From NCBI GenBank assembly GCA_000017645.1, contig CP000782.1:124001-188000 (forward strand): a stretch of 64,000 nt of DNA, written 5' to 3'. The DNA is from Xanthobacter autotrophicus Py2 (GTDB lineage: Bacteria; Pseudomonadota; Alphaproteobacteria; Rhizobiales; Xanthobacteraceae). Position 1 is the stretch's first letter. Each line of letters opens with the position of its first letter. The position numbers were made by a program, and so were the translations under genes. Under the pieces are notes generated by a model. The model had not been told where the DNA came from. It did no database searches and was given only the letters and a program-made list of their open reading frames with translations. Of this stretch, positions 51,888-60,657 are shown in pieces.

Positions 51888-51905
51888 TACGTGAAATAGT
51901 ACGTG
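51888..51905. promoter_or_regulatory. Direct repeat in the prlF promoter
   Basis: TACGTG at 51888-51893 and 51900-51905, 12 bases apart (about one helical turn), 20 bases upstream of prlF. Possible AbrB-like operator. Confidence 0.4.
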
Positions 51906-52050
51906 TAGCGCTCGCGTGCAAGCGCCGCGTCCGGAAGGCGGCCGCCGGCTGCGCGGCGCGTCGGCGAGAGGCAGAGGAGGGCGGGGAACTCCGCGACGGG
52001 TGAGGAGGTTCGGAGAGAGGCTCCGGGCCGCCCCGTCATGGAGAACCCAC

Positions 52051-53830
52051 ATGGCGAAGGCCCCACAGAAGATCGCGTTGAGCGAGGCCGAGACCATCCC
52101 TTATGACAAGCTTGTTCTGAGCCAGAGCAATGTGCGGCAGGTGAGGAACGGGGTGTCGATCGAGCAGCTTGCCGAGGAAATCGCGCGCCGGGGACTGCTG
52201 CAGAGCCTCAATGTCCGGCCCGAGCGCACGGCGGACGGCGAGGAGACCGGCCGGTTCGAGGTCCCTGCCGGCGGTCGGCGCCTGCTCGCGCTCGGCCTTC
52301 TCGTCGCGCAGAAGCGCATGATGAAGACCGCGCCGGCGCCCTGCATCGTCAACCGCACCAGCGACACCTCCGCCGAGGAGGATTCCCTGGTCGAGAACCT
52401 CCGGCGCGAGGACCTGCACCCGCTCGATCAGTTCCGTGCCTTCAAGATCCTGCACGACCAGGGGCTCGACGAGGAGGAGATCGCCGCCCGCTTCTTCCTG
52501 ACCCCCCGTGACGGTGAAGCAGCGCCTGAAGCTCGCCACGGTGTCGCCGATGCTGCTCGATCTCTATGAGAAGGGGCGAGCTCAAGCTTGACCAGGTCAT
52601 GGCCTTCTCGATCACGAGCGACCATGCCCGTCAGGAAGGGTCTGGGAGACGGTCTCGCGCTCCCATGTCCGTGAGCCCTATTACATCCGCCGGCTGCTCA
52701 CCGACACGGCGGTCCGGGCCGACGACCGCCGCGCCGTCTATGTCGGTGCCAAAGCCTATGAGGAGGCCGGCGGCGTCATCCTGCGCGATCTGTTCCAGCA
52801 GGATGGCGGCGGCTGGTTCCAGGATCCGGCGCTGCTCGAAAAGCTCGTGCTCGCGAAGCTGAAGACCGATGCCGAATCCCTGAAGGGCAGAGGGCTGGAA
52901 GTGGGTGGAGGCGGCCATCGACTTTCCCTACGGCCACGCCTCCGGCCTGCGCCGCGTCTATGGCGAGCCCGCCGAGATGACGCCGGAGGAGCTGGCCAAG
53001 CATGATGCATTGAAGGCCGAATACGACAAGCTCGATGCCGAATATGCGGAGGTTCCGGACTACGACGAGTAGATTGAAAGGAAGCTCGAGCAGCTCGGCG
53101 CCGAGCTCGATGCCCTGAACGACCGCACGGACGTCCATGATCCCGCCGAGGTGGCGCGCGCCAGCGCCTTCGTCATGCTCAACGCCAATGGCGGGCTTCG
53201 CATCGAACGCGGCTTCATCCGGCCGGAGGACGAGCCGCAGCCGGACCACGGGGACGGAGAGGCCGGCAGCGATGCGGACGGCCGGGTCGAGGTCAACAGC
53301 CTCCGCCCCACCGGCGTCGTCGTCAACGGCGCGCCGCAGCCGGCCGAGGCGAGCGACGACGAGGACGAGACGATCCGGCCGCTCCCGGACCGGCTCGTGA
53401 CTGACCTGACGGCACAGCGAACCCTCGCTTTGCGCAACCGGCTCGCCCAGCATCCCGACGTCGCCTTCGTCGCGGTGCTGCATGCATGCCCTCGTGCTCC
53501 AGACCTTCTACCGCCATGCCGGCGACAGCTGCCTGGAGATCAGCGTCAGGAGCGCCACCTTCCCGCAGGCGCAGGGTCTCGCCGAGACCGTCTGGGCGAA
53601 GGAGATCGCCGAGCGCCACGAGGACTGGGGCCGGGATCTGCCGAAGGACCCGGGCGATCTCTGGCCTTTCCTGATGACGCTGGACGATGCGAGCTGTTCC
53701 GCTCTGTTCGCCCACTGCGCGGCGCTGTCCGCCAATGCGGTCCTCGAGCCCTGGAACAAGCGGCCCCGCGCGCTCGCTCACGCGGACCAGCTCGCCGGCG
53801 CCAGCGGCCGAATAGCTCCCCTCGCACCCA
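52051..53830 (+). pseudogene. Plasmid-type ParB partition protein, multiply frameshifted
   Basis: Begins cleanly at ATG 52051 (IPYDKLVLSQSNVRQVRNGV, FEVPAGGRRLLALGL, ENLRREDLHPLDQFRAF). Indels then break the frame at about 52506, 52571, 52637 and 52890; an in-frame TAG sits near 53070 and another shift near 53482. Joined segments read GELKLDQVMAFSITSDHAR, REPYYIRRLLTDTAVRADDR, WVEAAIDFPYGHASGLRRVY and LVLQTFYRHAGDSCLEISVR, a ~590-residue ParB of the type found on rhizobial plasmids. At least five indels plus a stop mean no functional product. It marks plasmid-derived DNA. Confidence 0.88.
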
Positions 53831-53886
53831 CCCACCCGGGCCCGGCCGCCGCGCCGGGCCTTTCTCGTTTCAGCATGGGGACACGC

Positions 53887-54721
53887 ATGTCCGCGAACAC
53901 CATCTACGACCACGCCCCGCTCGGCAGCCTCATCCGCTATTCGGATGGCACCCCGAAGCCGCCGTCGCGCTTCAGCAAGAAGGTCGCGGCGTGGGAGCGC
54001 CGCAACGGGACCGGCCGGCTGGTCAAGAACGATCCGCCCCGCGAACGGGAAAGCTGGTCGGCGCCCGCCACCATCACGCTGCACGAGAGCAACTTCGAGA
54101 CCAATGGCATCATTCTCGTCACCGTGATGCGCACCCATTCCGTCACCAGTGACCTGATCTTCAAGGTGATCGAACGACCTGCCATCGGGATGGTGTACGT
54201 GCTCCAGCATCTCGGCGAAAATGTCGAGCTGCTGCACCTCGTCGAGAGCCGCGAGGCCGCCGAACTGTGGCTGGCGAAGAATCCGCATGCCCGTATCTAC
54301 CGCGACCCCGATCCCCCAGGTCATCGCGCCGATGATCGGCCCTTTCGCCTCTGCCCGGAAGCTCCCGCTCCGCGTCGCCTGCCTTGGCGAAATGGAATAT
54401 CCGCAGGACAATCCCGTCTACAGGACCTACAGCGTCCCGGACACGCTCAAGCTGGCGGAATGCACCTCGCTTGCCGAGGCCATCGCCTGTGTCGAACAAC
54501 TGGCATCATTGGAGGATATCCCCACCGCCGACGATGACGCCGTCGGCTTCACGCCCCGCCTCTTTTTCATCCGCGATGGCGAGAGGTGCCTGAGCCTCGC
54601 GGGTGAGCCGTGGCATCGCGGTGTCAAATGGTGCGATCCCGTCGCTTCCGACGGCGAGGCCCGGCTTGTCGTCGATGCGGCCAGTAAGCTTCGGGGCGAA
54701 GCGTCCATCGAGGCTGGTTAG
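53887..54721 (+). pseudogene. Plasmid-associated hypothetical protein, frameshifted
   Basis: From ATG 53887: MSANTIYDHAPLGSLIRYSD, KKVAAWERRNGTGRLVKNDP, VMRTHSVTSDLIFKVIERPA. One extra base near 54308 (ACCCCGATCCCCC) shifts the frame; the rest reads PQVIAPMIGPFASARKLPLR, ECTSLAEAIACVEQLASLED to the stop at 54721. About 278 residues if repaired. I cannot assign a family. It directly follows the ParB relic, as expected on a plasmid backbone. 54722-55020 holds no gene I can support. Confidence 0.6.
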
Positions 54722-55020
54722 AACGATTAGAGCACCGCGCACGCTTCACTTCAAGGCCAGCGTGCTCGAGGGCCGGCTCGTTCATGCCGACTGGCGTCAG
54801 ACGGTCCGAGCCGTGCTGCTTCAGACCGCCTGAGGCGCCCACCAAGCGTTCGTCGATTGCGCCGCGAAACGGACACTCCAAGGGGTAGCTATGGGTCAGC
54901 AACGCTCAAACAGCGTTTGCGACCACAGGAGGAGACTCAATGATTTCGCGGCCCTATGGGAGTAGCGAGCATCGCTTCCTGCCCTCTTCGATCTGCAGCG
55001 CTCGAATCCCTGCGGCCCGA

Positions 55021-55311
55021 TCAATCGTCCTCATCCCGGCCGGGGACCCGCTCAAGACGTGCGGGGTCGAATTTCGCCTTCAGGCGCGCGCCCTGCGCGT
55101 TGGTGGCGCGGACCTTGTAGCAACCGTCGTCCGAGCGGATGGACAGCACCGTCCAGCCTTCGGCCTCCAGCTTCTTCTGCAGCGCCTCGCGCGGCTGCCA
55201 GTCGGCGAGCGGCACGTTGCAGTCGCGATCCGCCGCGGCCGGCGTCGCGGCAAAGCTGGCCGCCAAGAGGCTGGCGTAGAAAAGCTGAAATGCGAACCCT
55301 GGGCGTCTCAC
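55021..55311 (-). CDS. Periplasmic PepSY-type protein
   Basis: 96 aa from a GTG at 55311 that has GAAGGAGGA at ideal spacing; the ATG at 55350 is weaker. Signal peptide RRPGFAFQLFYASLLAASFA ending PAAA. Mature part: DRDCNVPLADWQPREALQKK, LSIRSDDGCYKVRATNAQGA and KAKFDPARLERV. The Cys pair and the DGCYxV motif match the protein at 45335. Divergent from the response regulator (134 bases), so both may share one regulatory region. Confidence 0.82.
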   Translation of the reverse strand: MRRPGFAFQLFYASLLAASFAATPAAADRDCNVPLADWQPREALQKKLEAEGWTVLSIRSDDGCYKVRATNAQGARLKAKFDPARLERVPGRDEDD

Positions 55312-55445
55312 CGCGCATCCTCCTTCCGCCCCGGCGCCCATGAACAGCACGCCAAGCTGACGCCCAGCTGAACGCCCGGACGCATTCCCTCGCCCCTTCC
55401 ACCTCCGGCCGCGCTAGATTGCCATGCGGCGCGCCGAGGTGACAG

Positions 55446-56117
55446 ATGCGTATCTTGCTGATCGAAGACGATCCCGTCCTGGGCGTGGCCGTGCGCGACC
55501 AGATCGTCGCGGACGGGCACGGCACCGACTGGGTGACACGCCTCGCCGATGCCGCCGACGCCGTCCATGCCGCGGCCTTCGACCTGATCCTCCTCGACCT
55601 GATGCTCCCCGACGGGCGCGGCTCCGATTTCCTCAGGACCCTGCGCAGCGCGGGCGCAGCGACGCCGGTCATGGTGCTCACGGCGCGCGACCAGATTTCC
55701 GACCGCATCGCCGCCCTCGATGCCGGCGCCGACGACTATCTGGTGAAGCCCTTCGACCTGTGCGAGCTGTCGGCGCGCATCCGCGCGGTGGGCCGGCGCT
55801 ATGCGGGCAATCCCAACCCGCTGGTCACGCTCGGCAATATCGAGGTGGACCTCGCCGCCCGCTCGGTGCGGCGCGCCGGGCAGGCGGTCGCCCTCACGGC
55901 GCGGGAATGGGCGCTGTTCGAGGCCTTCGTCCAGCGGCCGCACCAGCTCATGTCCAAGCCGCAACTGGAGGAGCGGCTTTATTCCTTCGATGCGGAGGTG
56001 GAGAGCAACGCCATCGAGGTCTATGTGGCCCGTCTGCGCAAGAAGCTCGGCGCCGACGTGATCGAGACCGTACGCGGCATGGGCTATCGCCTCGGCACAC
56101 CCGGAGGCGGTGCATGA
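55446..56117 (+). CDS. OmpR/PhoB-family response regulator
   Basis: 223 aa. Receiver: RILLIEDDPVLGVAVRD, phosphoacceptor Asp in LILLDLMLPDGRG, DDYLVKPFDL. Winged helix with TAREWALFEAFVQRPHQLMS and GMGYRLGTPG. QseB/PmrA-like. Stop overlaps the kinase start by 4 bases. Probably regulates the redox cluster downstream and the divergent PepSY gene. Confidence 0.92.
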   Translation: MRILLIEDDPVLGVAVRDQIVADGHGTDWVTRLADAADAVHAAAFDLILLDLMLPDGRGSDFLRTLRSAGAATPVMVLTARDQISDRIAALDAGADDYLVKPFDLCELSARIRAVGRRYAGNPNPLVTLGNIEVDLAARSVRRAGQAVALTAREWALFEAFVQRPHQLMSKPQLEERLYSFDAEVESNAIEVYVARLRKKLGADVIETVRGMGYRLGTPGGGA

Positions 56118-57460
56118 GCGGGCCGCGGCGGTGGAGCCTGAGCCGGCGCCTCGGCCTGTGGCTCGCCTTGTCGGTCGCGGCTCTGTGGCTTGCCGCGGCC
56201 ACCGTGGCGGGGCTGGTGCTGCGGCAAGAGATCGACGAGGTGTTCGACAGCGCTCTGCAGGAGGTGGCCCAGAGGGTGCTGCCGCTCGCTTATTCTGAAC
56301 TGCTCTCCCGCGAGGACGGCGCCGGCGCCCAACACATGGCGCCGGTTGGCCCGCACCGGGAATACATTACCTATGTGGTGCGCGATGCCGAAGGCCGCGT
56401 GCTGCTCCAATCCAGCGATGCGGAGCAGATGGCGATCCCCGCGGGCCTCGCCCCCGGCTTTCACACCACGGCGCGCCTGCGCACCTATACCGAAGCCGCG
56501 GTCCGGGGCACCATCGTCGTCACGGCAGCCGAGGAGCTCAGCCATCGCGCCGCCGCGGTGCAGCGGGCGGCGATGGCACTGATGTGGCCGCTCGTGGCCC
56601 TGGTGCCCATCGCTCTCACCGGCGTCTGGCTCACGCTCCGCCTCACCCTAAAGCCGGTGCTCGCCTTTCGCTATGCCATCGCGGAACGCGGGCGCGGCAA
56701 CCTTGCGCCGGTGCCAGAGCAGGGACTGCCCGAGGAGATGGCGCCGGTCGCCGGCGCGGTGAACGCGCTGCTGGAACGGCTGCGTGGCGCGCTAGAGGCG
56801 GAGCGCGGCTTTGCCGCCAACAGCGCCCATGAGCTGCGCACGCCCATCGCGGCCGCCCTGGCCCAGACCCAGCGCCTCATGGCCGAGCTGCCCGAGGGAC
56901 CGGAGCAGGAGCGGGCGCGGACGATTGCGGGCGCGCTGCGCCGCCTCTCCCGCCTGTCCGAGAAGCTGCTGCAGCTCGCCAAGGCCGAAGGCGCCGGCCT
57001 CCTCGCCGAGGCGCCGGCCCCGCTCGCGCCGGTACTGCACCATGTCATTGCGGACCTCGATCGCCAGAGCGCCCGCGCCGCCGGCATCGAAATGACCATC
57101 GCGGCGGACGGCGGCCTCGTCAGCGATCTCGACCCCGACGCCTTCGCCGTGCTCGCGCGCAACCTCATCGAGAACGCGCTGAAACACGGCACGCCGGACA
57201 CCCCCATTCATGTCTGCCTCGCCGCAGACCGGCTCGAAGTCTCCAACCACGGTCCCGTGGTGCCCGCCGACCGCCTCGCCCTGCTGCTGCGCCCGTTCGA
57301 GCGAGGGCCGACCGGGGCGGACGGCTCCGGCCTCGGGCTCGCCATCGCCGCCGCCATCTGCCGCGGCGCGGGGCTCACTCTGGAGATCGCCTCGCCGATC
57401 CCGGGCGGTGCGGATGGCTTCAGCGCCGTGGTGCGCTTTCCTGGGCAAGCGCGATCCTGA
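56114..57460 (+). CDS. Sensor histidine kinase (QseC-like)
   Basis: 448 aa from ATG 56114. Membrane helices at ~15-35 and ~155-175, periplasmic loop of about 115 residues, HAMP, H-box NSAHELRTPIAAALAQ, N-box NLIENALKHGTPD, final G-box GSGLGLAIA. The first G-box reads VSNHGPVVPADR, with Asn where most kinases have Asp and no DxGxG; that variant is seen in QseC-like kinases and need not abolish activity. Paired with the regulator just upstream. Confidence 0.9.
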   Translation: MSGPRRWSLSRRLGLWLALSVAALWLAAATVAGLVLRQEIDEVFDSALQEVAQRVLPLAYSELLSREDGAGAQHMAPVGPHREYITYVVRDAEGRVLLQSSDAEQMAIPAGLAPGFHTTARLRTYTEAAVRGTIVVTAAEELSHRAAAVQRAAMALMWPLVALVPIALTGVWLTLRLTLKPVLAFRYAIAERGRGNLAPVPEQGLPEEMAPVAGAVNALLERLRGALEAERGFAANSAHELRTPIAAALAQTQRLMAELPEGPEQERARTIAGALRRLSRLSEKLLQLAKAEGAGLLAEAPAPLAPVLHHVIADLDRQSARAAGIEMTIAADGGLVSDLDPDAFAVLARNLIENALKHGTPDTPIHVCLAADRLEVSNHGPVVPADRLALLLRPFERGPTGADGSGLGLAIAAAICRGAGLTLEIASPIPGGADGFSAVVRFPGQARS

Positions 57461-57575
57461 CGGGAAGCTGAACGCGATCCCGCCCCTCCTTCAGGGAGCT
57501 GTCAGGTTCGGGCGCGAGTGTGCCTCCGTCATCCCTTCCCTGATGACTTGCCTGATACCTTGCCGGGAGGCTCCC

Positions 57576-57932
57576 ATGAAGACGCGCACCCTGATCGGAA
57601 CGGCCCTTCTCCTGTCCACCGCCGGCCTCGGCGTGGCGCTCGCCGCCACGCAGATCGATCATCTCGACCTGCCGTTCCACATCCGCGACGACGCCGCCCG
57701 CGCCGACACCCGGCCCCTCCGGCTCGCAGACAACGATCGTCAGCACGAGCGCGGGGATCGCCATCACGGCCGCCACGACGATGATGATGATGATGATGAC
57801 GACGACGATGACGGCCGTTCGGGCGGTCGCCCCGGCGCGGTTCCGCAGAACGGCCCGGCCGATCCCGCAGCGCCCGTCCCGGACAACGGCCTGTTCCAGG
57901 GCAAGGCCCGGCCCAAGGTCGAGGTGCAGTGA
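57576..57932 (+). CDS. Secreted poly-aspartate/His-rich protein
   Basis: 118 aa from ATG 57576 (GGGAGG upstream). Signal peptide to ~residue 23 (VALA-AT). Low-complexity mature part: NDRQHERGDRHHGRH, twelve consecutive Asp encoded by mixed GAT/GAC codons (about 57777-57814), then a Gly/Pro-rich end. No domain recognised. Acidic and His clusters suggest cation binding (Ca2+ or transition metal). First gene of the redox cluster after the kinase (115-base gap). Confidence 0.7.
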   Translation: MKTRTLIGTALLLSTAGLGVALAATQIDHLDLPFHIRDDAARADTRPLRLADNDRQHERGDRHHGRHDDDDDDDDDDDDGRSGGRPGAVPQNGPADPAAPVPDNGLFQGKARPKVEVQ

Positions 57933-57971
57933 CCTCCGGCCGCCCCCGCGCACCTTCAAAGGAATAATCAG

Positions 57972-58442
57972 ATGAAATTCGTTCTTCCCGCCGTGGCCGC
58001 CACCGCCACCCTGCTCTCGCCGGTGCTGGCCGAGGCGCGGCAGGTCACCTTCGAGACCACCCTGAAGCCTTATGGCGGCAACGGCGCCTATCTGGTGCTC
58101 TACGTCACCGACGCCGCCGGTGCCTACAAGGGCACGCTCTGGATGGCCGGGGGCAAGGCGAAATACTACCGCCATCTCTCCGACTGGCAGCGCGCCTCCG
58201 GCGGACGCCCCGCCGAGATCGACGGCATCACCGGCGCCAGCGTCGGCTCCGGCAAGACGCTCAAGATCACCCTCGATCTCGCCGACGCCATGATCGATGC
58301 CGGCTACCAGGTCCATGTGGACACTGCGGTGGAGGATGGGATGGACAATCCCTCCGAGGTGGTCGCCCCGCTCGCCGCAAGCGCATCCGGCAAGCCCCTC
58401 GCCGGCAAGGGCTATGTGAAATCCTTCACCGTCACCTTCTGA
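57972..58442 (+). CDS. DUF2271 periplasmic protein with a flavinylation-type motif
   Basis: 156 aa. Signal peptide MKFVLPAVAATATLLSPVLA. The DUF2271 core (VTFETTLKPYGGNGAYLVLY, WMAGGKAKYYRHLSDWQRAS) is followed by EIDGITGASVGSG. DGITGAS fits Dxx(S/T)GA(S/T), the site at which ApbE attaches FMN covalently. DUF2271 proteins are reported in flavin-based extracytosolic electron-transfer gene clusters. ApbE and a flavoreductase are encoded immediately downstream, so it is a credible flavinylated electron carrier. Confidence 0.85.
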   Translation: MKFVLPAVAATATLLSPVLAEARQVTFETTLKPYGGNGAYLVLYVTDAAGAYKGTLWMAGGKAKYYRHLSDWQRASGGRPAEIDGITGASVGSGKTLKITLDLADAMIDAGYQVHVDTAVEDGMDNPSEVVAPLAASASGKPLAGKGYVKSFTVTF

Positions 58443-58464
58443 TCCCCCTTCGGACATCCCCAAA

Positions 58465-60657
58465 ATGCTTCGCCGCCTCCATGGCCTGCCCGGCATCGCG
58501 CTGGCGCTGGCCCTTGCCGTCACCGCCCTCACCGGCGCGGTCCTTTCCGTGCAGCCGGCGCTCGATCGCGCCGCCGCGCCGGCGATCCCGGCGGCGTCGA
58601 GTGTCGCGGACCTCGCCGCGCAGGTCGCCGCGCGCCATCCCGGCGTCAGCGCCATCCGGCTGCGGGCGGACGGCAGCCTCACCGCGGCCTTCGACGATGG
58701 CGACACGCGCGGCGTGGAGCGCATCGACCCCGCCACCGGCGCCGGGCTCGGACCTTACGCGGTGTCCGAAACGACCCGCTTCTTCACCAATCTCCACCGC
58801 TCCTTCCTCGCGGGCGATGCGGGCCGCGTGGCGGCGGCCATCGGCGCGCTGGCCATGCTGGGCGTCTCCGTCTCCGGCCTCATGCTGCTCGCCCGCCGGC
58901 TGGGCGGCGCGGGGGCGTTGCTGCGGCCCATCCGCGGCACCCCGGCGCAACGCTGGCATGGGGAGCTGGGACGGCTGGCCGCCGTGGGCCTGATCATGTC
59001 TTCGCTGACCGGACTGTGGATGTGGGCCGGCACATTCGGCCTTCTGCCCGAAACGACGGGCGCGAACTCCGCCGTCGCCGCCAGCGGCGGCGCGCCGGCT
59101 CCCGTCGGCACGCTCACCGGCCTGAGGGCCTTAAAGCTCAAGGATCTGCGCGAGCTCACCTTCCCCGATCCCGCCGGCCCGGCCGATGTCTTCACCCTCG
59201 TCACCGCCGACGGCGAGCGGCTGGTGGATGCCGCCACTGGCGCCACGCTTGCCATGACCCCGGCGACGGCGCTGGAGCGGATGAACGACCTCGTGCGCAT
59301 GCTGCACACCGGGCGCGGCGCCTGGGTTCTCGGCCTCCTGCTCGGCCTTGCCTCGGCGGCGGTTCCGGTGCTGGCCGCGACCGGCTTCGCCCTGTGGCTG
59401 CGGCGGCGGGCGGCACGGCCGCGCATCTCCGCCAATGTGCCAGTGCGGAGGGCCGATACGGTGATCCTCGTGGGCAGCGAGGGCAATTCCACCTGGGGCT
59501 TCGCGGGCACGCTGCACACGGCCCTCGTCGCCGCCGGCCACAAGGTCCACACCGCCGCCATGAACGACGTGACCGCGGCCCATCTTTCCGCCCCGCGCGT
59601 GCTGGTGCTCGCCGCCACCTATGGCGAGGGCACTGCGCCCCAATCGGCCAAGCACTTCCTGTCCCGCCTCGCGGGCCTGCCGGGGCAACCGGCGGTGGCG
59701 GTGCTGGGCTTCGGCGATCGCAGCTTCCCGCATTTCTGCCGGTTCGCCCGCGCGGTCGCCGATGCGCTTGAGGCGCGGGGATGCCCGCAGCTTCTGCCCA
59801 TGAAAAGGATCGATCGCCGCTCGGCGCAGGAATTCGCCCAGTGGGGGCGGGATCTCGGCGGCGCCCTGGGGCATGATCTCGTGCTTACCCATGTGGCCGA
59901 GCCGCCGAAGACCATGCCCCTCGTGCTCGCCGGGCGCGAGCTCTATGGCGAGGCGGTGGGCGCGCCGGTGGCGATCCTGCGCTTTCAGGCGCCGGCGGAC
60001 CCGCGCACCGGCGCACCCGGCCGGCTGCCGACCTTCGAGGCCGGCGACCTCGTGGGCATCGTGCCGCCGGGGGACTACATGCCGCGCTTCTATTCGCTTG
60101 CCTCTTCCACCCGCGACGGCGTGCTGGAGATCTGCGTGCGGCTGCGCGCGGACGGCCTCTGCTCCACCTTCCTGCACGAGCTCGCGCCCGGCGCCAGTAT
60201 CGACGCCTTCATCCGCGAGAATCCGGCCTTCCGTCCGGCCAAGGGACGCGGCCCGCTCATTCTCATCGGCGCGGGGGCCGGCATCGGGCCGCTGGCCGGC
60301 TTCGTGCGGGCCAATGCGGCGGGCCGGCCGGTGCATCTCTATTGGGGCGGGCGGAGCGCGGCGTCCGACTTCCTCTATGAGCACGAGCTGGCCCAGCATC
60401 TCGCCGAGCGGCGCCTGACGACGCTGCGCACCGCCTTCTCGCGCGATCCCGAAGGAAGCGCCTACGTGCAGGACCGCATCGCCGCCGATGCCCCGCGCCT
60501 GCGCGAACTGGTGAAGCAGGGGGCGCAGATCCTGGTGTGCGGCGGCCGCGACATGGCCGAGGCCGTGACCCGGGCGCTCGAGCCCGTGGTGCGTCCGCTC
60601 GGCCTCGACCTTCCCGCCCTCAAATCGAGCGGACGCTATGTCGAAGATGTCTATTGA
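58465..60657 (+). CDS. PepSY-TM protein fused to a flavodoxin/FAD/NAD(P)H reductase
   Basis: 730 aa. PepSY-TM part (residues ~1-310): four membrane helices with conserved His at about 7, 112, 166 and 280 (NLHRSF, RWHGELGRL, LHTGRGAW), which could ligate two b haems. Flavodoxin-like domain ~335-475 (VGSEGNSTWGFAGTLHTALV, ATYGEGTAPQSAK). FAD-binding RFYSLAS and NAD-binding LILIGAGAGIGPLAGF follow, ending RYVEDVY as in CysJ-type reductases. The layout moves electrons from NAD(P)H via FAD and FMN across the membrane. It overlaps apbE by 20 bases. Confidence 0.9.
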   Translation: MLRRLHGLPGIALALALAVTALTGAVLSVQPALDRAAAPAIPAASSVADLAAQVAARHPGVSAIRLRADGSLTAAFDDGDTRGVERIDPATGAGLGPYAVSETTRFFTNLHRSFLAGDAGRVAAAIGALAMLGVSVSGLMLLARRLGGAGALLRPIRGTPAQRWHGELGRLAAVGLIMSSLTGLWMWAGTFGLLPETTGANSAVAASGGAPAPVGTLTGLRALKLKDLRELTFPDPAGPADVFTLVTADGERLVDAATGATLAMTPATALERMNDLVRMLHTGRGAWVLGLLLGLASAAVPVLAATGFALWLRRRAARPRISANVPVRRADTVILVGSEGNSTWGFAGTLHTALVAAGHKVHTAAMNDVTAAHLSAPRVLVLAATYGEGTAPQSAKHFLSRLAGLPGQPAVAVLGFGDRSFPHFCRFARAVADALEARGCPQLLPMKRIDRRSAQEFAQWGRDLGGALGHDLVLTHVAEPPKTMPLVLAGRELYGEAVGAPVAILRFQAPADPRTGAPGRLPTFEAGDLVGIVPPGDYMPRFYSLASSTRDGVLEICVRLRADGLCSTFLHELAPGASIDAFIRENPAFRPAKGRGPLILIGAGAGIGPLAGFVRANAAGRPVHLYWGGRSAASDFLYEHELAQHLAERRLTTLRTAFSRDPEGSAYVQDRIAADAPRLRELVKQGAQILVCGGRDMAEAVTRALEPVVRPLGLDLPALKSSGRYVEDVY

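Noticed and set aside
59214..59245. DAATGAT in the PepSY-flavoreductase as a second flavinylation site
   Set aside because: It fits Dxx(S/T)GA(S/T) on paper, but PepSY domains normally have a D.xTG turn at this place, so a match by chance is likely. Only the DUF2271 motif is retained.
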